A stretch of 5,428 nucleotides of DNA from Candidatus Parcubacteria bacterium. GTDB taxonomy: Bacteria; Patescibacteriota; Minisyncoccia; JAHIHE01; JAGLIN01. This document shows positions 1-4,783 of this stretch, in pieces. The first letter of the stretch is position 1. Every line of letters starts with the position of its first letter. The stretch covers positions 1-5,428 of the forward strand of contig JAGLIN010000074.1 in NCBI GenBank assembly GCA_023142975.1, given 5' to 3'. The translations under genes and the position numbers were made by a program. A model generated the notes under the pieces. That model had not been told where the DNA came from. It made no database searches and saw only the letters and a program-made list of their open reading frames with translations.

Positions 1-43
1 TTTGATGGTGTGAGGTCTATAGATAAATTTAGCGTGCTTGCCA

Positions 44-67
44 CCCTTCGACAAGCTCAGGATGACA
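44..67. repeat. Single arm of a TGTCAT-ended intergenic repeat
   Basis: Read on the minus strand this segment begins TGTCATCCTGAGCTTGTCGA, the same type of end (TGTCAT, then a pyrimidine-rich step, then GAG or GAA) as the two larger hairpin elements at 1997-2105 and 3106-3226. It begins 3 bp past the stop codon of the exonuclease gene. Only one arm can be seen; the partner arm, if there is one, lies beyond the left edge or has been lost. From memory, similar strings are scattered between genes in many Patescibacteria genomes. I see no coding sequence in bases 1-43. Confidence 0.55.
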
Positions 68-70
68 ATT

Positions 71-778
71 TTATTTCACATACTTTTCCCAATATTCATA
101 TAATTCTTTTGTCGCTCTTAAATCTCCAACATTATATTTCGCGATATCAAGAAACTTCTTTTCTTTAAATAACTTTCCAACATCATCGCCAGTCACTCCA
201 TTCGCTTTGGGACTTTTTATTCCAAATGCGCGAGACCACAAATGCAGTCCACCTTTTCTTCGATAGACCGCGCCGTAAAAAGTCAATTGATCAAGCAGGT
301 CAATATGTTTGGCGTTATAAATCTGGCTGTTTAAATATCTATTGGACAGCAAGTTTTTACTTGGTTTAATTTTATGAATTGCGGATCTAACTACCATAAA
401 AGGAACATCAAAAGCGCGGCTGTTAAAACCAATAAAATCCTGATATTTTTCCGCGACTTTCCAAAAACTTTCCAACATTTCTTTTTCTGGCATCGCTTTA
501 AATTTAATTCCCTCTTCTTCAAATTCTTTCTCTTCTTTATCTGGCGACTGATAATAAACGGCTCCTTTATTTTTTTCAACATCCAAAATTCCAATCGCGA
601 CTATCTCGCCGGTCAACGGAGAAAATCCCAGACCGTCTTTCAAATCTTCCAGCGCTATTTGATATTCTTTTTCATTTGAAGAATCTTTCTTAATCCAATG
701 TGTTAAAACCTCTTGAGTTGTCCCATCAAGAGTATCAAAATCCTCCCCGATTGTTTCAATATCAAAAACTAATTTCAT
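71..778 (-). CDS. PolB-like predicted 3'-5' exonuclease (DEDDy fold)
   Basis: This 235-residue protein looks like a stand-alone proofreading-type exonuclease of the 'exonuclease domain of PolB' family (DNA_pol_B_exo2 type), which removes nucleotides from DNA 3' ends using two metal ions. All three exonuclease motifs are visible: Exo I as FDIET (D6, E8), Exo II as GFNSRAFDVPF (N119, D124), and Exo III as YNVGD (Y215, D219), the tyrosine marking the DEDDy subgroup. A further HIDLLDQL segment around D160 fits this family. There is no polymerase domain and no signal peptide, so it should act in the cytoplasm. The start at ATG 778 puts the FDIET strand at the N-terminus, as expected. No Shine-Dalgarno sequence is visible. 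It is probably its own transcription unit, because a hairpin lies upstream and a repeat arm downstream. A role in repair is inferred; an RNA substrate cannot be excluded. Confidence 0.85.
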   Translation of the reverse strand: MKLVFDIETIGEDFDTLDGTTQEVLTHWIKKDSSNEKEYQIALEDLKDGLGFSPLTGEIVAIGILDVEKNKGAVYYQSPDKEEKEFEEEGIKFKAMPEKEMLESFWKVAEKYQDFIGFNSRAFDVPFMVVRSAIHKIKPSKNLLSNRYLNSQIYNAKHIDLLDQLTFYGAVYRRKGGLHLWSRAFGIKSPKANGVTGDDVGKLFKEKKFLDIAKYNVGDLRATKELYEYWEKYVK

Positions 779-823
779 AAATTAAATTGTTAGATTTTTT
801 AATATCTATTGGACTTTTATTGA

Positions 824-856
824 GGGTGCCATAGTCTCCGCAGAGCTGTGGCACCC
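824..856. repeat. Strong GGGTGCCA/TGGCACCC hairpin (REP-like)
   Basis: The arms GGGTGCCA (824-831) and TGGCACCC (849-856) are perfectly complementary. The stem continues inward through a T-G wobble, A-T and G-C, then, past a bulged G845, TCT (835-837) with AGA (842-844), closing on a four-base CCGC loop. The hairpin is far more GC-rich than its surroundings. It sits 13 bp past the HAD stop and 45 bp upstream of the exonuclease start. Neither strand has a T-run after the stem, so it is not a standard intrinsic terminator. It could protect mRNA 3' ends or be a REP-type mobile palindrome. It is unlike the TGTCAT-ended repeats in this window. Confidence 0.75.
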
Positions 857-869
857 AGAATGCAAAACC

Positions 870-1496
870 TTATAATGCCAGTATAATCTTCTTTAACTCT
901 CCCAAATTTTCAATCAGAAAATCTGGATTTTTCTCGAGCAATTTTTCTTTTGATTGATATCCTTGAGAGATTGCAACTGTTTTTACTCCCGCCTTTTTTC
1001 CAGCATCTACATCATGCGTCATATCACCAACAAAAATAGTCTCTTCACACTTAAAATTATTTTTCTGCATTATTTTTATAACAACTTCGGTTTTATCATA
1101 TATGCTTCCATTCACATCAGCAAAAAAGTTTTGAAATTTATAATGTTCTATCTCTTCATCTAACTGTTTTCGTAAATAGACACTTAACAAAACCATTTTG
1201 ATTTCTCTTTGTTTTAAAAACTCCAAAACCTCTCTTGCTTCTGGAAACGGTTTTGGTTTATCAACTAATTCTATCTCTCTGCTATATAATTCTTGAAGTT
1301 CTTCTTTGCTAACATTTTTTTCAAACTTTCTATAAAATTTCATATAGGGAAGAGTAAATTCTTTTTTAAATTCTTCCAATGTTAAAACTTCTAATCCCAA
1401 TTTTTTAAAAATTTCCATCACTGCGGTATAAACAGAAACCAAATCATCACTCAAAGTTCCCGACCAATCAAAAATAATATTTTTTATCATAATCAT
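870..1496 (-). CDS. HAD-superfamily hydrolase, phosphoglycolate phosphatase-like
   Basis: This 208-residue soluble protein belongs to the haloacid dehalogenase superfamily, subfamily I with a helical cap, which cleaves phosphate esters through an aspartyl-phosphate intermediate. Motif I is FDWSGTLSDD with nucleophile D10. Motif II is probably S105 in VLLSVY, motif III K135 in YDKTE, and motif IV is GDMTHDVDAG (D158, D162). The cap lies at about residues 17-80. The residue two after the nucleophile is serine (S12) where ordinary phosphatases have the aspartate acid/base; phosphonatases have alanine there (DWAGT). The substrate cannot be read from sequence. An in-frame ATG at 1490 would shorten the protein by only two residues. 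The gene starts 18 bp after the Nudix stop, so the two are probably one transcript. It is AT-rich (28% GC in bases 1081-1140, counted by eye). Confidence 0.85.
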   Translation of the reverse strand: MIMIKNIIFDWSGTLSDDLVSVYTAVMEIFKKLGLEVLTLEEFKKEFTLPYMKFYRKFEKNVSKEELQELYSREIELVDKPKPFPEAREVLEFLKQREIKMVLLSVYLRKQLDEEIEHYKFQNFFADVNGSIYDKTEVVIKIMQKNNFKCEETIFVGDMTHDVDAGKKAGVKTVAISQGYQSKEKLLEKNPDFLIENLGELKKIILAL

Positions 1497-1514
1497 TTTT
1501 TAATATCAAAATAT

Positions 1515-1967
1515 CTAAAAACCCAATTCGCTATAAAATTTATTTTTTCCAATTTGCTTTAAAGCATGCTCAACATAAAAAACCATATTTTCCGGCAAAT
1601 TATTTACTGAAAACCATTTCAAATCATCACATTTATCCGGTTCCATGTTTTTTATTTTACCTTTCCATTTATTTGCAGTTAAAAAAATATCTACCCTTTC
1701 GCCATCATCATTAATCGTTTTTTCTTTATGTGTAATATGCGCAATTTTTAAATCATCAGAATTTAAAATAATATCAGCTTCTTCTTTAGCTTCTCTAACC
1801 ATTGCTTGACGAAATGACTCGTTTCCTTCAAGATGCCCGGCAACCAGACTATAATTGCCATCTTCGTGTTCCGTATTATATCGTCGCGATAATAATATTT
1901 TCCCGTCTTTCTTTAAAACCAAATAAACAGCTGGGATTATTTTAAATCTTTCTTTTGATATAGGCAT
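1515..1967 (-). CDS. Nudix (NUDIX) family hydrolase
   Basis: This 150-residue protein is a single Nudix domain, which hydrolyses nucleoside diphosphates linked to another group, often damaged or non-canonical (d)NTPs, using Mg2+. The Nudix box spans residues 44-66: G44, E50, R58-E59, E62-E63, matching GX5EX7REUXEEXGU except that the late glycine is D65. The strand before it (PAVYLVLKKDGKILLSRR) and the late WFSVNNLP segment are typical of small MutT/NUDT-like pyrophosphatases. The exact substrate is unknown. The start ATG 1967 has no Shine-Dalgarno sequence, only an A-rich leader (AAAATAAAAAAAT). It is the first gene of a likely two-gene unit with the HAD phosphatase. A Nudix pyrophosphatase and a phosphatase could act in sequence on one nucleotide, but that is inference. 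Confidence 0.88.
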   Translation of the reverse strand: MPISKERFKIIPAVYLVLKKDGKILLSRRYNTEHEDGNYSLVAGHLEGNESFRQAMVREAKEEADIILNSDDLKIAHITHKEKTINDDGERVDIFLTANKWKGKIKNMEPDKCDDLKWFSVNNLPENMVFYVEHALKQIGKNKFYSELGF

Positions 1968-1996
1968 ATTTTTTTATTTTAGAACTTTTTACTTTC

Positions 1997-2105
1997 TGTT
2001 ATTTTGAGCTCTTTAAGACGAGAAATTTCTTAAGTGTTGGAAATGGGATAAACTAAACTATTTATTACGCTTAAGAGATTCCTCTCCTGCGGGCTCGGAA
2101 TGACA
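1997..2105. repeat. 109-bp imperfect inverted-repeat element, TGTCAT family
   Basis: The element runs from TGTTATTTTGAG at the left end to CTCGGAATGACA at the right. Folding pairs TGTTATTTTGAG with the reverse complement TGTCATTCCGAG, and AAATTTCTTAAGTGT with GAATCTCTTAAGCGT, separated by a less regular stretch and closed by an AT-rich loop around 2040-2065. It contains no reading frame. It fills most of the gap between the CorA and Nudix genes and begins 4 bp past the CorA stop. Its right arm, read on the minus strand, shares ATCTCTTAA with the element at 3106-3226, so both belong to one family. It resembles a non-autonomous palindromic (REP/MITE-like) repeat. No T-run follows it on the minus strand, so it is not a classic terminator. 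Confidence 0.75.
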
Positions 2106-2109
2106 AAAT

Positions 2110-3036
2110 TTAAATCCACCTCTTCCCCTTTATCACCGCGAAAAATAAAGTTGATAATAAAATTATAATTATAATCACAAATAAAAACGAGAAGGGATTA
2201 TTTTCTAAAGGCAAAGCGACATTCATTCCGAAAATGCTGGAAACAATTGTTGGGATAGTCAGAAAAATAGTAACGAAAGTCAGGATTTTCATAATTTTGT
2301 TAAGCTCATTTGTCAGAATTGCCGAATACGCTTCGCGGATATTTTTAATTGATCTTGAGCCAGCTCTGGAAAGTTCCATCGTTTGATTGCTGTCCATGAC
2401 GAGATCTTCCATAATATCTTTGTCTTTTTCGTAAATTGTAATATAGCGGCCACTGAGAATTTTCTCTAAAATATTTATTGCTGGAAATAATGAAGAAACA
2501 AAATTGTTTAAAGTTTCTTCTTCCTGAACTAAAAATAAAATATCTTTATTTTCCAGATTGTCAATTTTTATTTTCTTTGATTTTATATCTTTTAAAATCC
2601 TGTTTAAATATAGATCATAACTGCCAAAAATCTCCAGGATGATTTTCAAAAGAAAATTTGTTTTGTGCGTTGTGCAAAAATCACTGTTGCGCGTTAGAAA
2701 ATTATCCGTGATCTTATTTTTTGTTTTGCATAAAGTTATTATATTATCCTGCGTTATCACAACTAAAATTGGCATAGTTATAATATCATTATTATCATCT
2801 TCAATCGGAAATCGCATGATCATATAGAAATTACCAGCCTTGTCTTTTTCTATCCGCGAAATTTCATTTTCATCAAGTCCATCTTCAAGAATTGTAAGAT
2901 CAAGATTAAGAGATTTTGCGAGCGATTTTATTTCTTCTCTGTTTGGATTTGTGGCTAAAATCCAACTGCCATTCTCTATTTTACTTACTTTCTTCAACCG
3001 TAAATCGTTTAATTTTTTTCTGTATATTTTGATCAT
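2110..3036 (-). CDS. corA: CorA-family divalent metal (Mg2+) transporter
   Basis: This 308-residue protein is a CorA-type channel subunit, which works as a pentamer in the cytoplasmic membrane to import Mg2+ (some members carry Co2+, Ni2+ or Zn2+). The N-terminal two-thirds is the cytosolic alpha/beta domain and long stalk helix. The C-terminus has TM1 at about 249-269 ending in the signature GMN (270-272), a short outer loop (VALPLENNP), TM2 at about 283-303, and a basic tail (KGKRW). Length and topology are normal for the family. The loop lacks the MPEL segment of enteric CorA, as in many divergent members. The start at ATG 3036 lies downstream of a plausible sigma70-type promoter and has no Shine-Dalgarno sequence. 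It is probably monocistronic, flanked by hairpin repeats on both sides. A Zn2+-exporting ZntB-like role cannot be ruled out by sequence alone. Confidence 0.92.
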   Translation of the reverse strand: MIKIYRKKLNDLRLKKVSKIENGSWILATNPNREEIKSLAKSLNLDLTILEDGLDENEISRIEKDKAGNFYMIMRFPIEDDNNDIITMPILVVITQDNIITLCKTKNKITDNFLTRNSDFCTTHKTNFLLKIILEIFGSYDLYLNRILKDIKSKKIKIDNLENKDILFLVQEEETLNNFVSSLFPAINILEKILSGRYITIYEKDKDIMEDLVMDSNQTMELSRAGSRSIKNIREAYSAILTNELNKIMKILTFVTIFLTIPTIVSSIFGMNVALPLENNPFSFLFVIIIIILLSTLFFAVIKGKRWI

Positions 3037-3069
3037 AGTTTTAGTAATTGTAGACTTTTTATTATTATA

Positions 3070-3097
3070 AGTATAACTGTTTTAGAAAATATAACAA
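3070..3097 (-). promoter_or_regulatory. Candidate sigma70-type promoter for the CorA gene
   Basis: On the minus strand TTGTTA (3097-3092; four of six match TTGACA) is followed after 16 bp by TATACT (3075-3070; five of six match TATAAT). Transcription would begin around 3063, leaving a leader of about 26 bases before ATG 3036. The region is AT-rich, so such matches can occur by chance. Its position in the short space between the repeat element and the start codon supports it. Confidence 0.45.
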
Positions 3098-3105
3098 TAT
3101 TAATT

Positions 3106-3226
3106 TGTCATTTCGAAACGGAACCGCAGTGGAGTGAGAAATCTATAAATATTATTAGAAAGACAGAACAGTCGCCTTTCTTTAGTTAAGAGATCTTTCA
3201 GTCGTTGCGACTCCTTCGAGATGACA
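3106..3226. repeat. 121-bp imperfect inverted-repeat element, TGTCAT family
   Basis: The ends are TGTCATTTCGAA (3106-3117) and TTCGAGATGACA (3215-3226), complementary at 11 of 12 positions. Inside them, GGA-CCGCAGTGGAGTGAGAAATCT of the left arm pairs imperfectly with the region around AGAGATCTTTCAGTCGTTGCGA of the right arm, giving a long interrupted hairpin with an AT-rich centre. It holds no reading frame. It lies between the CorA promoter and the 3' end of the glycoside hydrolase gene, 31 bp past that stop codon. The ends and the internal ATCTCTTAA (minus strand) tie it to the element at 1997-2105. I see no clear target-site duplication in the AT-rich flanks. Confidence 0.75.
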
Positions 3227-3257
3227 AAAATAATGAATTTAAAATAGTGCTGTTATT

Positions 3258-4265
3258 CTAATTCTCAAATACTCGTTTCGCCTCCTCCCAAATCCGGTCA
3301 TCGCCCTTAACTGTTTTTAACCAATACCACCATTCTCCTCCCCACAAATAAGCTTCTGAAAATTCTATTTTTTTGACATATTCTATGTTCTCGCGAAACT
3401 GCTCCGGGCTCATTGATTTGTATTGCTCTTCTATCGGTGTATTAATTATCATTTCTGGTCCCCAAGGTTCGGCTTGCAATTCTACGATGATTATTTTTTC
3501 CACGCCGGTAATATACATAATGATTGCCGCTTTTATTCTGTAAACAACAGAAGCAATCGGATAATGAACATAGCCAATGTGATCGTTCCAGACAATTCTA
3601 TATAAGGTGGTTCCTAAAATATCCGCTCGTTTTGCGGCGCTATACCAGGTGCCAAGCTCGCCGCTGTCAGAAATTATAACAGGACGGCTATCAAGAGAAC
3701 GGACCAAGGCAATTTCTCTATCAAGGAAGTTTTTGTCAAATTCCGGACATTCTCCGAAGGCCAAAAAGGGTTCGTTTTCCACCTGCCAGGCAATAATGCC
3801 TTCTTTGTATTTATATCGTTCTATAACTTTTGTAATTATTTTAGTAAGCTCATCTTGCCGTTCATATTCATTGAGTTCTTTTGCCCAATTTGGAATATGG
3901 CATTCCGGCCAGCGCGGTTGTTTTTGTCCCAAGGAAAGAATTATTTTCACTCCGCGTTTTTCCGCTTCTTCAATTTGCCAATCTAAATCTTCAAATGAAT
4001 AATTATCTCTCTCTGCTTCTATTTCCGTCCAATATGATGGCAAGCGCACTTTTTTCACGCCAGCGTCGTCTAATAAGGCTAAATATGTTTCCTGCCAATC
4101 TAATCCTAAATGTTCGGCAAATGGTTTGCTGAATGTCACGCCATATTTCACATCTTCTCTTTTTGGAGTGTAGATAAAATATATTGTTGAAGCAATCATA
4201 GCAAGAAGAATTACAACTATCAAAATTTTCTTTTTTGAAGTTTTGTGATTTTTTATTATTGACAT
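3258..4265 (-). CDS. Membrane-anchored clan GH-A glycoside hydrolase (cellulase-like)
   Basis: This 335-residue protein has a basic N-terminus, one hydrophobic segment at about 13-32 (ILIVVILLAMIASTIYFIY), and then a TIM-barrel hydrolase domain, so it is probably tethered to the outer face of the membrane. Clan GH-A features are clear: an early VRLPSYWTEIE strand (73-83), the acid/base motif WQVENEP with E165, and a later strand IVELQAEPWG whose E262 is the likely nucleophile, followed by a Trp-rich C-terminal strand (AYLWGGEWWYWL, 305-316). These retain glycosides by double displacement. The closest families are GH5, GH39 or GH42-like; I cannot assign one, nor the substrate. No lipobox cysteine or cleavage site is evident, so a signal anchor is favoured. 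ATG 4265 is chosen because it precedes the anchor and lies about 30 bp below a TATAAT box. No Shine-Dalgarno sequence is visible. Confidence 0.85.
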   Translation of the reverse strand: MSIIKNHKTSKKKILIVVILLAMIASTIYFIYTPKREDVKYGVTFSKPFAEHLGLDWQETYLALLDDAGVKKVRLPSYWTEIEAERDNYSFEDLDWQIEEAEKRGVKIILSLGQKQPRWPECHIPNWAKELNEYERQDELTKIITKVIERYKYKEGIIAWQVENEPFLAFGECPEFDKNFLDREIALVRSLDSRPVIISDSGELGTWYSAAKRADILGTTLYRIVWNDHIGYVHYPIASVVYRIKAAIIMYITGVEKIIIVELQAEPWGPEMIINTPIEEQYKSMSPEQFRENIEYVKKIEFSEAYLWGGEWWYWLKTVKGDDRIWEEAKRVFEN

Positions 4266-4295
4266 AAACTTGGATTTGAGTTATGTTTTTTGTAG

Positions 4296-4308
4296 GTATA
4301 AATTATAC
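4296..4308. promoter_or_regulatory. Palindromic divergent promoter core (GTATAA-A-TTATAC)
   Basis: The sequence is a perfect palindrome around its central A4302. Read on the minus strand it gives a consensus TATAAT box (4307-4302), about 30 bp upstream of the glycoside hydrolase start. Read on the plus strand it gives TATAAA or TTATAC, followed by a leader that contains the Shine-Dalgarno sequence of the 4333 gene. The -35 elements are poor on both strands (for example TTTTAC on the minus strand with a 16-bp spacer). It may instead, or in addition, be an operator for a dimeric regulator. Confidence 0.45.
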
Positions 4309-4319
4309 AAAATAAAAAA

Positions 4320-4325
4320 AGAGGT
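4320..4325 (+). promoter_or_regulatory. Shine-Dalgarno sequence AGAGGT deciding the 4333 start
   Basis: AGAGGT lies so that its GAGG core is 8 bases upstream of ATG 4333. It fixes that ATG as the start in preference to the in-frame TTG at 4270, which lies upstream of the likely promoter and just outside the neighbouring gene. It is the only clear ribosome binding site in the window. Confidence 0.7.
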
Positions 4326-4332
4326 AAAAAAT

Positions 4333-4755
4333 ATGAGAGGTCGCAGTTTCCCATCTGGGTTTGTACTTTACGAACAAGAGGATGTTATCATAGAAATTGA
4401 AGACTTATCTTTTTTAGCAAAATCTACTACAATGATTATTGGTATGACTATTTTATTTTCAGTAATTCAAATAGTTATATCGCAAATATTGTTGTTTATA
4501 TTAATATTTGTTTGTCTCGTCAAAATTTGCTATTATGAAACTTCAGAATGGCACGCCATAGAATACAAGCTTATATATTTATTAGAAAATAATTGTTTGC
4601 TAACAATAGATAATTTAGAAAGAGCTCCGATGAAACATAAGCGATGTGGAGCTCATAATATATTTTTACACAAGCCTTCTCTAAAAAAAATAAAGATAGC
4701 ACTAGAACTAGGAGAAGAATATCTCAACAAAAAGAAATTAGACTCGTCACAGTAG
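4333..4755 (+). CDS. Small membrane protein with DUF1385/YqhQ-like motifs
   Basis: This 140-residue protein has no certain function. It begins MRGRSFPSGF, has a hydrophobic stretch at about 33-68 long enough for two tightly packed membrane helices, then a soluble tail. The tail carries W73-H74-A75-x-E77-Y78-K79, LTIDN (90-94) and HKRCG (102-106). These match in order the core of DUF1385 (YqhQ) proteins as I remember it: HGAEHK, then LTVEN, then H-x-RCGT. The opening MRG also recalls the MMRGP start of that family. YqhQ-type proteins are about 300 residues, so this would be a reduced form lacking most membrane helices. The invariant His/Glu/His/Cys set suggests metal binding, which is inference. 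It is the only plus-strand gene, the only one with a Shine-Dalgarno sequence, and very AT-rich (22-25% GC in 4381-4500 by eye). The in-frame TTG at 4270 is rejected as start. Confidence 0.72.
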   Translation: MRGRSFPSGFVLYEQEDVIIEIEDLSFLAKSTTMIIGMTILFSVIQIVISQILLFILIFVCLVKICYYETSEWHAIEYKLIYLLENNCLLTIDNLERAPMKHKRCGAHNIFLHKPSLKKIKIALELGEEYLNKKKLDSSQ

Positions 4756-4783
4756 GATCTAACATTCCTACTGTTATTTTTTT
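4749..4783 (+). terminator. Intrinsic terminator of the plus-strand gene
   Basis: A perfect 9-bp stem ACAGTAGGA (4749-4757) and TCCTACTGT (4766-4774) encloses an 8-base loop and is followed by TA and seven T residues (4777-4783). The TAG stop of the upstream gene (4753-4755) lies inside the 5' arm. The T-run ends on the first two bases of the convergent EamA gene's stop codon complement. The reverse strand has no T-run after the stem, so it should act mainly on plus-strand transcripts. Confidence 0.88.

Noticed and set aside
374..679. Plus-strand open frames opposite the exonuclease, CorA and glycoside hydrolase genes.
   Set aside because: They are Phe/Lys-rich low-complexity shadows of well-supported minus-strand genes with no recognisable motif.
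334..814. The 14-base string AATATCTATTGGAC occurs at 334-347 (inside the exonuclease gene) and again at 801-814 (upstream of it).
   Set aside because: It is short and AT-rich, one copy is coding, and there is no extension beyond 14 bases, so chance is the simplest explanation.
4270..4332. TTG at 4270 as start of the plus-strand gene, adding 21 residues.
   Set aside because: It lies upstream of the probable promoter, lacks a ribosome binding site, and the added residues show no motif; ATG 4333 has AGAGGT at good spacing.
4622..4654. Inverted repeat GAGCTCC (4622-4628) and GGAGCTC (4648-4654) within the plus-strand gene.
   Set aside because: Only 7 bp with a 19-base loop, and both arms fall in codons of the apparently conserved region (RAP and CGAH), so protein coding explains it.
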